A DNA stretch of 64,000 nucleotides from DATAQC01 sp039649175 (lineage in GTDB: Bacteria > Actinomycetota > Acidimicrobiia > Acidimicrobiales > AC-14): positions 47,337 through 111,336 of the forward strand of contig JBBWZS010000110.1 in assembly GCA_039649175.1 (NCBI GenBank), written 5' to 3'. Numbering within the stretch: position 1 is the first letter of the stretch; every line of letters begins with the position of its first letter. Shown here piece after piece: positions 52,366 through 60,439 of this stretch. The notes below the pieces were generated by a model. The model worked only from the letters and a program-made list of their open reading frames with translations, did not search any database and was not told the origin of the DNA. A program made the translations under genes and the position numbers.

Positions 52366-53876
52366 CGGCTCCGGCTCCGGCTGGCGCTGCGGTTCCGGCT
52401 GGCGCTGCGGTTCCGGCTGGGGCTCCATGTTCGGGCCAGCTCGTCGCGCACGACGGCCCGGTCGTCGAAGTCGACCTCGGACCCGGCGAACACCTGGGTC
52501 GTCTCGTGCCCCTTGCCCGCCACCACGACGACGTCGCCGGGCCGGGCCCGGTCGAGGGCCAGGCCGATGGCGGCCCGCCGGTCGGGCTCGATGACCAGGC
52601 CGTCGTCGTCGGCCACGCCGGCCGCCACCTCGGCGATGATGGCCAGCGGGTCCTCGCCGCGCGGGTTGTCGGTGGTGAGCACGGCCACGTCGGCCAGCCG
52701 GGCCGCTACCTCCCCCATGGCCGGGCGCTTCGACCGGTCGCGGTCGCCGCCACACCCGAAGACCACGAGCACCCGCCCCGACCCGCGGCCGTCGGGGTCT
52801 CGGTGGTCGGCGCCGGCGGCGGCCCCGTCGTCGGCGCCGCCGGCCGCGACCCGGGCGGCCACCAGTGCCTGGGCCAGGCTGTCGGGGGTGTGGGCGTAGT
52901 CCACCAGGACGGTGAAGGGCTGACCACCGTCGACGGCCTCGAAGCGACCGGGCACCGACGTCACCGACGACAGCCCCTCGGCCACCGCCGCCGCTTCGAC
53001 ACCGAGCTCGCGCGCCGCGGTGGCCGCGGCCAGGCCGTTGGCCACGTTGAAGGCGCCGCCCAGGTGGAGGCGCACAGGCCGGCCGTCCCAACGGAACGTG
53101 CTCGACGTGGTGCCCACATGGAGGTCGACGGCGTCGTGGAGCGAGAAGGGGCGGGTCGGGATGGCGACGGTGTCGAGCAGCCGCCGGCCCCACGGATCGT
53201 CGCGGTTCACGACTGCGACGGCGGCCCGGTCGGGGGCGAAGAGCGACGCCTTGGCCTCGAAGTACTCCTGCATGGTCCCGTGGTAGTCGAGGTGGTCGGG
53301 GCTGAGGTTGGTGAACACGGCCGCCGCGAACCAGGTGGCGTCCACCCGGTGCTGGACGAGAGCGTGCGACGACACCTCGATGGCGGCCCCCGCCACCCCC
53401 CGGCGGGCCAGATCGGCCAGCTGAGCCTGGAGGTCGATGGCCTCCGGGGTGGTGCGCGGGCCGGTGAGGGTGCCGATCACCTCACACGGCCGGCCACCGG
53501 CGCGCAGGGCAGCGGCCAGGAAGTGGGTCGTCGTGGTCTTGCCGTTGGTGCCCGTCACCCCCACCACCGGGAGGCGGCGGGACGGGTGGCCGAAAAAGGT
53601 GGCGGCGACCGGGGCCATGGCCACCCGGGTGCACGACACCACGGCCTGGGTGACGTCGACGGGCAGGGCCCGCTCGCACAGCAGGGCACGGGCGCCGGCG
53701 GCCACGGCATCGGCGGCCAGCTCGTGGCCGTCGACGCGCCCGCCGCTGACGCAGCAGAACAACGCGCCGGGCGTGACCGCCCGGGAATCATGGGTGATGG
53801 AGGCGATCTCGGTGCCGGCCGGGTCTCCCCGGAGCTCCAGCACCTCGAGCTCGCCGAGCAACCGGTCTAACCGCAC
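52362..53876 (-). CDS. murE: UDP-MurNAc-L-Ala-D-Glu--meso-diaminopimelate ligase
   Basis: A 504-residue Mur ligase. VTGTNGKTTTTHFLA is the P-loop, AIEVSSHAL the carbamate region, and LTTDNPRGEDP (DNPR, residues 403-406) the motif that selects meso-diaminopimelate, so the cell wall is probably DAP type. An Asp/Gly-rich loop is inserted near residue 355. The C-terminal 22 residues (SPSRNRSASRNRSASRSRSR) are a repeat-encoded Ser/Arg tail. The GTG start follows ftsI by 8 bp. Confidence 0.95.
   Translation of the reverse strand: MRLDRLLGELEVLELRGDPAGTEIASITHDSRAVTPGALFCCVSGGRVDGHELAADAVAAGARALLCERALPVDVTQAVVSCTRVAMAPVAATFFGHPSRRLPVVGVTGTNGKTTTTHFLAAALRAGGRPCEVIGTLTGPRTTPEAIDLQAQLADLARRGVAGAAIEVSSHALVQHRVDATWFAAAVFTNLSPDHLDYHGTMQEYFEAKASLFAPDRAAVAVVNRDDPWGRRLLDTVAIPTRPFSLHDAVDLHVGTTSSTFRWDGRPVRLHLGGAFNVANGLAAATAARELGVEAAAVAEGLSSVTSVPGRFEAVDGGQPFTVLVDYAHTPDSLAQALVAARVAAGGADDGAAAGADHRDPDGRGSGRVLVVFGCGGDRDRSKRPAMGEVAARLADVAVLTTDNPRGEDPLAIIAEVAAGVADDDGLVIEPDRRAAIGLALDRARPGDVVVVAGKGHETTQVFAGSEVDFDDRAVVRDELARTWSPSRNRSASRNRSASRSRSR
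52381..52416. repeat. 18-bp tandem repeat at the murE/murF junction
   Basis: Two perfect copies of CTGGCGCTGCGGTTCCGG, with a degenerate third (52363-52380). The unit is 18 bp, so it keeps frame and encodes the SRNRSA tail of MurE. Confidence 0.8.
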
Positions 53877-53884
53877 ACGGGTCC

Positions 53885-55876
53885 TCAGGGCCTCGACGTC
53901 GGGGTCACGCCGAGCGTACCGGCCGGCACTGTGGTGGGAGGAAGGGTCGTGGGCGGCGCCGTGGGCGAGATGGTGCCGGTGGCGGGCAGGGGGGCGTCGG
54001 GCGGGACACGGAACAGGCGGGCGCCGAAGCCGGCCAGCTCGGAGAACAACGGCGCCGACACCAGCCCTCCGAAGATCGGGGTGGGCTCGTCGAGCACGAC
54101 GATCACCGACAGCCGGGGCGACGCCGCCGGCAGGAAGCCGGCGAAGGTGGCGACGTAGGCGCCTTCCTTGTAGCCGCCGCCGCCGTCGCGCACCTTCTGG
54201 GCCGTCCCCGTCTTGCCGGCCACGCTGTAGCCGGGCACGGCGGCCGCCGTGCCGGTGCCGTCGGTGACGACCCGTTGCAGCATGGGCACCACGGCGCGGG
54301 CGGTGGCTTCGGACACCACTCGGCGCGGAGCGGGCGGGCGGACCTCGTGGGCCTTGCCCGATGCGTCGACCACCCGCTTCACCAGGATCGGGGAGACCTG
54401 CACGCCGCCGTTGGCGATGGTGTTGTAGGCGACCAGCATCTGCAGGGCGGTCACGGCCACACCCTGGCCGATGGGGACAGTGGCGAGGGACGTGCCCGAC
54501 CAGTCGCCCAGCTTGGGCAGCAGCCCGGCCGACTCGCCGGGAAAGTCCAGGCTCGTCTTCCCGGCCAGCCCGAAGGCCCGGACGTAGTGGTCGACGCGTT
54601 CCTTGCCCAGGCCCTTGGCGATCATGATCGTCCCCACGTTGGACGAGTCGGCGACGATGCGGGTCACGGGCATCGTCTCGGTGGCGTGGGGCTCGGCGTC
54701 GTGAAAGGTGGACCCGGCCATGCCGAGCTGATCGGGGACCACGAAGGTATCGGTGGGGCTGACCGTCTTGTCCTCGATGGCGCCGGCGACGGTCACCAGC
54801 TTGTTGACCGAGCCGGGCTCGTAGACGCGGGTAACGGCGGCATTGTCCGGCGTCGGCGCCGGTGGCGCTGCACCCGTGCCCGCCGTGAGGTTGGCCATGG
54901 ACAGGACCTCACCGCTGGTGGGATCCATCACGATGGCGATCCCCGCCTTGGCGTGCGACGACACGATCTGGTCGGACAGGGCGTGCTCGGTCTCGTACTG
55001 CATGGAGCGGTCGAGGGTGAGCTGGACCTCCTTGCCCGGGGCGGGTGCCTTCAGCTGGTGGATGCCGGCGGCGATGTCGCGCCCGTTCGGGTCCTTCTCG
55101 ACCACCATCTGGCCGGCCACACCGTTGAGCTGCTTCTGGTACTGCTGTTCGAGGCCGGACAGTCCGTGGTCGTCCACGCCGACCTGGCCCAGCACGGGCG
55201 CCGCCAGCGTGCCGGCGGGGTCCACCCGCTTGGGCTCCTCGAGCAGGGACACCCCCGGCAGGTGCAGGGCGCCGACGGCATCGGCCACCGGGTCCTCCAC
55301 CGTGCGCGCCAGGTAGACGAAGTTCCCGCTGCTGGTGAGCTTGGCCCGGAGCTCGCTCTCGGCCACGTTGATGAGCGGCGCCAGGGCGTGGGCGGCGCCG
55401 GCGGGGTCCCGCACCGCCTGGGGGTCGGCCCACACCGTGCGCCGCCGGGCGGAGATGGCCAGCGCTTCGCCGTTGCGGTCGACGATCGCCCCCCGTTCGG
55501 CGGGAAGGACGGCGGTGTGCATCCTCTGGGCCTCCCCCACCAGGGCGAACCGCCGGCCCCCGGCCTGCACGGCGCCGAGGCGCACGATGACGGCCCCGAA
55601 CGCCACGGCGAGAACGACGAGAAGGCAGAGGAGCCGGCGGTTGGGGCGACGGGCAGAGGTCGACGTCGACGGCCCTGGCCGGCTGGTGCCGGTCCGGGAG
55701 CGGGGCCGGGGCCGGGGAGCGGGAGGGCCCCCCCGGCGGCGGGGCTGGACCGACCGCGTCGCAGGAGGGCGGCGGACCGCTGACGCGGGGGCGGGACGCC
55801 GGCGCGGAGGCGCGGGGCGGGGGCGCAACCGGGGGTCGGTGGCCCGGGGTTGCCTCGACGTGGTGCGCGTCGTCAC
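53885..55876 (-). CDS. ftsI: Septal class B penicillin-binding protein (FtsI/PBP3)
   Basis: A 663-residue transpeptidase of septum synthesis. An Arg/Pro-rich cytoplasmic tail of about 80 residues is followed by one membrane helix (82-99), a PBP dimer domain (ERGAIVDRNGEALA) and the transpeptidase. Active-site motifs are SVNK (Ser356-Lys359), SSN (411-413) and KTG (555-557), all intact. The C-terminus is a Pro/Thr tail. The GTG overlaps ftsL as GTGA. It should work with FtsW. The N-terminal tail is longer than in most homologues. Confidence 0.95.
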   Translation of the reverse strand: MTTRTTSRQPRATDPRLRPRPAPPRRRPAPASAVRRPPATRSVQPRRRGGPPAPRPRPRSRTGTSRPGPSTSTSARRPNRRLLCLLVVLAVAFGAVIVRLGAVQAGGRRFALVGEAQRMHTAVLPAERGAIVDRNGEALAISARRRTVWADPQAVRDPAGAAHALAPLINVAESELRAKLTSSGNFVYLARTVEDPVADAVGALHLPGVSLLEEPKRVDPAGTLAAPVLGQVGVDDHGLSGLEQQYQKQLNGVAGQMVVEKDPNGRDIAAGIHQLKAPAPGKEVQLTLDRSMQYETEHALSDQIVSSHAKAGIAIVMDPTSGEVLSMANLTAGTGAAPPAPTPDNAAVTRVYEPGSVNKLVTVAGAIEDKTVSPTDTFVVPDQLGMAGSTFHDAEPHATETMPVTRIVADSSNVGTIMIAKGLGKERVDHYVRAFGLAGKTSLDFPGESAGLLPKLGDWSGTSLATVPIGQGVAVTALQMLVAYNTIANGGVQVSPILVKRVVDASGKAHEVRPPAPRRVVSEATARAVVPMLQRVVTDGTGTAAAVPGYSVAGKTGTAQKVRDGGGGYKEGAYVATFAGFLPAASPRLSVIVVLDEPTPIFGGLVSAPLFSELAGFGARLFRVPPDAPLPATGTISPTAPPTTLPPTTVPAGTLGVTPTSRP

Positions 55877-56523
55877 GGCGTGTGGGTCGTGGGGGTGGTG
55901 GTGGAGGGCGCCTGGTGTCGGGCCACCGTGGTCGCCGTCGTAGCTCGTCGGGTAGCGGCCGCGGCCGCCGTGGTCGGCGTGGTCCGGCCGCTCGCCGCCG
56001 TCGAGGTGGCTCCGGGCGTGGTGGCCGCAGGCGTGGTGGCCGCGGGCGTGGTGGCCGCGGGCGTGGTGGCCGTCGTCGCTTTGGCTGCGCCGGGGGCGGG
56101 GCCGTCGGGTACGGAGGGCAGGGGCGAGGCGGGATCGGCTGCCGGGACGTAGACGACGGCGGCCAGCGGCACCATGCCCAGGAGGCGCGCCCGCGCCACC
56201 ACCCGCTCGGGAGACTCGAGCTGGGCCACGTCGACGGTCAGGCGGCCGTTGCGGACGGCGGCGGCGTCGGCGCGGGAATGAAGGGTGTCGAGCCCGGCCT
56301 GTCCCTGGGCGAGCAGCACGTTGAGCGCCACCACCCCGAACAGGCCGACCCCGGCCAGGGTGGCGGCCAGCACGGTGGCCACCCGGGTGAGGGCCCGCCG
56401 CCCGGGCAGTGCCGAGCGGTCGACCAGGCGAAGGGCGGGGGCAGCAGCAGCAGCGGCCGCCTCGGAGGTGGTGCGGGGCGGGGCGGGGCGGGGCGCGGGG
56501 CGCGCCGGACGGGCCTGGCTCAT
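55873..56523 (-). CDS. ftsL: FtsL-like septum protein with long Thr/Pro/Ala tail
   Basis: A 216-residue bitopic protein in the ftsL position. An Ala/Pro/Arg cytoplasmic tail is followed by one membrane helix (about 47-71) and a short periplasmic coiled coil (about 72-115, AGLDTLHSRADAAAVRNGRL). The last 85 residues are Thr/Pro/Ala, with four TTPAA-type units encoded by a 15-bp repeat. Typical FtsL is near 120 residues, so this tail is unusual. It overlaps rsmH as ATGA and ftsI as GTGA. The assignment rests mainly on position and topology. Confidence 0.82.
   Translation of the reverse strand: MSQARPARPAPRPAPPRTTSEAAAAAAAPALRLVDRSALPGRRALTRVATVLAATLAGVGLFGVVALNVLLAQGQAGLDTLHSRADAAAVRNGRLTVDVAQLESPERVVARARLLGMVPLAAVVYVPAADPASPLPSVPDGPAPGAAKATTATTPAATTPAATTPAATTPGATSTAASGRTTPTTAAAAATRRATTATTVARHQAPSTTTPTTHTP
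56014..56073. repeat. 15-bp minisatellite in ftsL
   Basis: Four tandem copies of GGGCGTGGTGGCCGC (one with A for the first G). The unit length keeps frame and encodes the TTPAA repeats of the FtsL tail. Confidence 0.85.
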
Positions 56524-57527
56524 GACGCCCGTGCCTCCCCGTCGGCGGCCGGCTTCTCCCCGGCCGGCTCCTCCTCCGCCAGCTTCTCGACGGCCCGGAG
56601 GCGGGCGCTCTCGGCCCGGCGGTTGGCGGCGATCTCCGCCGCCGTCGGCCGCGTCCCCCGGCGGAGGTGCCGGACGCGAGCCCGGGCGCCGCAGACACAG
56701 GGCAGCCGCGGAGGGCAGGTGCACCCGCCGGTGGCGGCCAGGGCGAGGCGGGACTTGACGATGCGGTCCTCGCCCGAGTGGTACGAGAGCACGACGGCGC
56801 GCCCGTCGGGCGCCAACAGGTCGATGGCGGTGTCGACGGCGCCGGCCAGGATGGCCAGCTCCTCGTTGACCTCGATGCGGATGGCCTGGAAGGAGCGGCG
56901 GGCAGGGTGGCCGCCCCGGCGGCGGGCCGGGGCGGGAATGGCGTCGCGGATCACCTCGGCCAACTCGCCGGTCGTGACGAGGGGCCGGGCGGCGACGATG
57001 GCGCGGGCGATGCGCCGGGCGTAGCGCTCGTCACCCAGGTCGCCCAGCACGGCCGCCAGGCGCGCCTCGCTGTAGCCGTTGACGATGTCGTGGGCCGAGG
57101 TCGGCTGGTCGCGGTCCATGCGCATGTCGATGGGGCCGTCGCCGCGGTAGGAGAAGCCGCGGTCGGGTCGGTCGAGCTGGGGAGAGCTGACGCCCAGGTC
57201 GAACAGCACGCCGGAGACGCGCTCATGCCCCAGCTCCTCGCAGATCACGGCCATCCGGTCGAAGCGGGCATGACGGAGCACCACCCGCCCGGCGAAGGGT
57301 GACAGGACCCGGGCCGAGGCCTCGAGGGCGTCGGCGTCGCGGTCCAGTCCCACCACCTCGAGGTGCGGATGAGCTTCGAGGATGGCCCGTGCATGCCCGC
57401 CACCGCCGACCGTCGCGTCGACGAGGGGGCCGGCGGGCACCGGTGCGAACAGCTCGGTCACCTCGGTGACCATCACCGGGCGATGCTCGAAGTTCGGGTG
57501 CGGGGACGGGTGTTCCGGGTCGGTCAT
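56520..57527 (-). CDS. rsmH: 16S rRNA (cytosine1402-N4)-methyltransferase
   Basis: A 335-residue SAM methyltransferase (MraW) acting on C1402 of 16S rRNA. NFEHRPVMVTEV opens the protein, DATVGGGGHARAIL binds SAM, and LFDLGVSSPQLDRPDRGFSY and RSFQAIRIEVNEE are family signatures. The ATG gives MTDPEHPSPHPNFEHRPVMV. An ATG seven codons earlier is possible. A 192-bp gap with a hairpin separates it from mraZ. C-terminus is helical and charged. Confidence 0.94.
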   Translation of the reverse strand: MTDPEHPSPHPNFEHRPVMVTEVTELFAPVPAGPLVDATVGGGGHARAILEAHPHLEVVGLDRDADALEASARVLSPFAGRVVLRHARFDRMAVICEELGHERVSGVLFDLGVSSPQLDRPDRGFSYRGDGPIDMRMDRDQPTSAHDIVNGYSEARLAAVLGDLGDERYARRIARAIVAARPLVTTGELAEVIRDAIPAPARRRGGHPARRSFQAIRIEVNEELAILAGAVDTAIDLLAPDGRAVVLSYHSGEDRIVKSRLALAATGGCTCPPRLPCVCGARARVRHLRRGTRPTAAEIAANRRAESARLRAVEKLAEEEPAGEKPAADGEARAS

Positions 57528-57561
57528 CGGGCTTCGCCCGTCCGCCATCCCCCGCCCGGTA

Positions 57562-57594
57562 GGCTTCGAGCAGTCCATCTGCTCGATCGAAGCC
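57562..57594 (-). promoter_or_regulatory. Hairpin in the mraZ-rsmH gap
   Basis: On the transcribed strand a 12-bp stem (GGCTTCGA...GCAG with CTGCTCGAAGCC) carries a 4-nt TCGA bulge and a 5-nt loop, 35 nt before rsmH. It lacks a T tract, so attenuation or RNA processing is more likely than simple termination. Confidence 0.5.
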
Positions 57595-57719
57595 AAAGCA
57601 CAGGGCGAAGAGGGGGGTCTTCCCACGTGCCGGTCGGGGGATGGCGCACGGGCGAAGTCGCTGCCGGTGTGTGCGTGTGCATGTCGTGTGGGTCGTGTGG
57701 GTCGTCGAACGGGGATCGG

Positions 57720-58175
57720 TCATGACGAGGTCTCGGAGCTCGGTTGGATCGGCGGACTGTCGGCACTTTCGGCGCCGTCACCGGCGAGGCCCTGCTCGCC
57801 CTGACGCTTGGTCTCCTGCCAGGTCGCGGCATCCCAGATCTCCACGTGATCCCAGGCTCCGGTCACCGCCACCTCGCGCTCCAGGTGAGCGAAGGCCCGC
57901 AGTGCCGGCGGGATCGCCACCCGGCCCTGCTTGTCGGGGCTGGCATCCTGGGCCCCGGCGAAGAAGACCCGGGCCTGGTTCCGGTCGGCGGGGGTCCCTC
58001 GCCACTTGGCTTTCATCTCCTGTGATCGCCCCTCGAACTCCTCGGGTGGCCAGAGAGCGAGGCACCCATCCACCTCGCTGGTGACGAACGCCGACTCGAG
58101 CTGGTCCCGGAAGCGGGCGGGCAGGATCACCCTCCCTTTCGCATCGAGGGAGTGGCTGTGCTCTCCCAGGAACAT
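57720..58175 (-). CDS. mraZ: MraZ transcriptional regulator
   Basis: A 151-residue AbrB-fold DNA-binding protein that represses its own division cluster. Two copies of the MraZ motif are visible: MFLGEHSHSLDAKGRVILPA and FFAGAQDASPDKQGRVAIPP. The C-terminal 30 residues are Ser/Asp/Gln-rich and atypical. The ATG (MFLGEH) is the homology start, with GAGGTGG 6 bp upstream; a GTG three codons earlier is less likely. It is first in the cluster and follows a consensus promoter. Confidence 0.95.
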   Translation of the reverse strand: MFLGEHSHSLDAKGRVILPARFRDQLESAFVTSEVDGCLALWPPEEFEGRSQEMKAKWRGTPADRNQARVFFAGAQDASPDKQGRVAIPPALRAFAHLEREVAVTGAWDHVEIWDAATWQETKRQGEQGLAGDGAESADSPPIQPSSETSS

Positions 58176-58257
58176 CGACGCCACCTCGGTTCAGCTCTCG
58201 TGTCAGCCCATCGGCGGGCGTGTCGGTCATCACGGTCATGTCCGTCTCCCCCCGGCA

Positions 58258-58320
58258 CCACTTCGCGCCACCGTACTCCCCTCCCCTCCACCCAGTCAAG
58301 GACGGGCCCCACTTCGCGCC
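58258..58320. repeat. 12-bp direct repeats flanking the mraZ promoter
   Basis: CCACTTCGCGCC occurs at 58258-58269 and 58309-58320, 51 bp apart (about five helical turns). One copy sits just downstream of the -10 box and one upstream of the -35 box. This arrangement suits a looping regulator, perhaps MraZ itself. Confidence 0.7.
58270..58299 (-). promoter_or_regulatory. mraZ (dcw cluster) promoter
   Basis: TTGACT (-35, 58294-58299), 18-bp spacer, TACGGT (-10, 58270-58275). Transcription should start near 58263, leaving an 88-nt leader. TGGGT, as in MraZ target boxes of other bacteria, overlaps the -35 region. It is divergent from murT. Confidence 0.75.
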
Positions 58321-58398
58321 CCGAGACGGTCCCAAACAGCCCGGATGGACCCCAGTGGGGTGCATCCGTCGCCCGGAATATGGAGGATGCTGGGGCCC

Positions 58399-59655
58399 AT
58401 GGGCCTTCCCGTGCGCACCCGGCTCGCGGTGATGGCCGGTCGGGCGGTGTCGGAGGCGTCCCGTCGGGCGGGCAGGGGCCAGGGCTCCGCCGTCGGCGGA
58501 CGGGTCACGCTGGCCCTCGACCCCCGCGCCCTCGACGTGCTGGCCGCCGGCCACGACGTGGCGCTGGTCTCGGGCACCAACGGCAAGACCACGACCACCC
58601 GGCTGCTGGCCGCCGCCCTAGCCACCAAGGCCCCGGTCACGACCAACTCGGCGGGGGCCAACCTCGTCTCCGGGCTGGTGAGCACCCTGTCGGGATCCGA
58701 GCCGGCCACGCCGGTGGCCTTCGAGGTCGACGAGGGGCTGCTGCCCAAGGTGGTCGACGCCACCCGGCCCGCCGTCGTCACCCTGTTGAACCTGAGCCGC
58801 GACCAGCTCGACCGCATCGGCGAGGTGCGCCTGCACGCCGAGGCATGGCGACGGACCCTCGCGGCCGCGCCCGGCGTTGCCGCGGTGGCCAACATCGACG
58901 ACCCGCTGGTGGTGTGGGCGGCCGGTTCGGCGTCGACGGTGACCTGGGTGGGCACCGGCCAGCGCTGGCGATCCGACGCCGCCGCCTGCCCGGCGTGTGG
59001 CGGACGTGTCGTCTGGGGCGCGGGCGGCGACGAGACGGCGTGGTCGTGCACGTCGTGCGGGTTCGCCCGGCCTGAGCCCGACCTCTGGCTGGAGGGCGAC
59101 ACCCTCGTGCTGGCCGGCGGGCGTCGGATCCCCGTCCGCCTCCGGCTCCCCGGTTGGTGCAACCTGGCCAATGCCGCCATGGCCGCCGCCGCCGCCGCCC
59201 GCCTCGGCGTCGACCACGGGGTGGCCGTCGAGGCCATGGCCGAGGTGGGCACCGTCGCCGGGCGCTACGAGGTGGTCGACGTGGACGGCGTCAAGGTCCG
59301 TCTCCTGCTGGCCAAGAACCCCGCCGGCTGGGCCGAGACCCTCGAGCTGATCCGCCCCGCGCCCCTGCCCGTGGTCATCGGCATCAACGCCCGGGTGGCC
59401 GACGGGCGCGACCCTTCGTGGCTGTGGGACGTGCCCTTCGAGGCGTTGCGAGGCCGCCTGGTCATCGCCACCGGTGAACGGGGCCGCGACCTGGCCGTAC
59501 GTCTCAGGTACGCCGGCGTGGAGCACCGCTTCGTCGCCGGCTACCGCCAGGCGGTGGGCGCCACCGGGGCCACCGACATCGACGTGGCCGCCAACTACAC
59601 GTCGTTCCAGGACGCACGCACCGCCTTCGGGCGCACCGGGTCGACCGATGCCTGA
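58399..59655 (+). CDS. murT: Lipid II isoglutaminyl synthase, ligase subunit MurT
   Basis: A 418-residue Mur-ligase-like subunit that amidates the D-Glu of lipid II with GatD. P-loop GTNGKTTT lies at 59-66. A four-cysteine zinc ribbon typical of MurT is seen at Cys197/Cys200 and Cys217/Cys220. LNLSRDQLDRIGEV and GINARVADGRDPSWLWD are further family motifs. It is intact. GGAGG lies 12 bp upstream of the chosen ATG, and an ATG four codons earlier is possible. It is divergent from the dcw cluster. Confidence 0.93.
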   Translation: MGLPVRTRLAVMAGRAVSEASRRAGRGQGSAVGGRVTLALDPRALDVLAAGHDVALVSGTNGKTTTTRLLAAALATKAPVTTNSAGANLVSGLVSTLSGSEPATPVAFEVDEGLLPKVVDATRPAVVTLLNLSRDQLDRIGEVRLHAEAWRRTLAAAPGVAAVANIDDPLVVWAAGSASTVTWVGTGQRWRSDAAACPACGGRVVWGAGGDETAWSCTSCGFARPEPDLWLEGDTLVLAGGRRIPVRLRLPGWCNLANAAMAAAAAARLGVDHGVAVEAMAEVGTVAGRYEVVDVDGVKVRLLLAKNPAGWAETLELIRPAPLPVVIGINARVADGRDPSWLWDVPFEALRGRLVIATGERGRDLAVRLRYAGVEHRFVAGYRQAVGATGATDIDVAANYTSFQDARTAFGRTGSTDA

Positions 59656-60424
59656 GCGGACACGTGCGGGGCAGGGCGCCGTGTCCATCGGCGTGCTGTT
59701 CCCCGAGCTCCTCGGCACCTACGGCGACGGCGGCAACGCCATGGTGCTGGCCCAGCGCCTCCGGTGGCGGGGCATCGCCGCCGACATCGTCGAGACGGGG
59801 GCAGGCGTCCCCGTCCCCGATTCGTGTGACATCTACCTGATGGGTGGCGGGGAGGACGGCCCCCAGTCGCTGGCCGCCCAGGAGCTGCGGGCCGGCGGAG
59901 CCCTCACCCGGGCGGTCGACGCCGGCGCTGCCGTGCTGGCCGTGTGCGCCGGCTACCAGTTGCTCGGGCGCGAGTTCCTCGGCCCCGACGGTTCCCCGCA
60001 CGCCGGGCTCGGGCTCCTCGACTGCACGACGGCGAGAGGACCCGGCGCCCGGCGCGTTGGCGAGCTGGTGGTGGAGGCCGACCGGGCACTCGACCTTCCC
60101 CCGCTCACCGGCTACGAGAACCACGCCGGCGTCACCACCCTGGGCACCACGGCCCGCCCCCTCGGACGCGTGGTGGTGGGGCATGGCAACGACGCCGGTC
60201 AGGGCACCGAAGGCGTCGTCCACCAGCGCGTGGTCGGCACCTACCTTCACGGCCCGGTGTTGGCCCGCAACCCGGGTCTGGCCGACCTCATGCTGTCGTG
60301 GGTGGTCGGTCCCCTTCAGCCCGTCGACGACTCGGAGGTGGAGGCGTTGCGCGTGGAGCGCATCGCCACCGCCAGGCGCTCGCATCCGGTCTCCAGCCGC
60401 AGCCTTCTCCGCCGGCGGCGGTGA
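59648..60424 (+). CDS. gatD: Lipid II isoglutaminyl synthase, glutaminase subunit GatD
   Basis: A 258-residue class I glutamine amidotransferase (CobQ/CobB-like) supplying ammonia to MurT. The nucleophile is Cys100 in AVCAGYQLLG, and the catalytic His201 lies in GTYLHGPVLARN. YGDGGNAMVLAQRLRWRG is a GatD signature. The start overlaps the murT stop by 8 bp, so the subunits are coupled. The tail after the fold is short and basic. Confidence 0.94.
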   Translation: MPERTRAGQGAVSIGVLFPELLGTYGDGGNAMVLAQRLRWRGIAADIVETGAGVPVPDSCDIYLMGGGEDGPQSLAAQELRAGGALTRAVDAGAAVLAVCAGYQLLGREFLGPDGSPHAGLGLLDCTTARGPGARRVGELVVEADRALDLPPLTGYENHAGVTTLGTTARPLGRVVVGHGNDAGQGTEGVVHQRVVGTYLHGPVLARNPGLADLMLSWVVGPLQPVDDSEVEALRVERIATARRSHPVSSRSLLRRRR

Positions 60425-60439
60425 CGACTCCACCCGCTC

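Noticed and set aside
52366..52428. MurF start at the ATG inside the repeat
   Set aside because: The GTG overlapping the murE stop fits both homology and the GTGA pattern used by murB, ftsI and rluD; the ATG would overlap murE by 67 bp.
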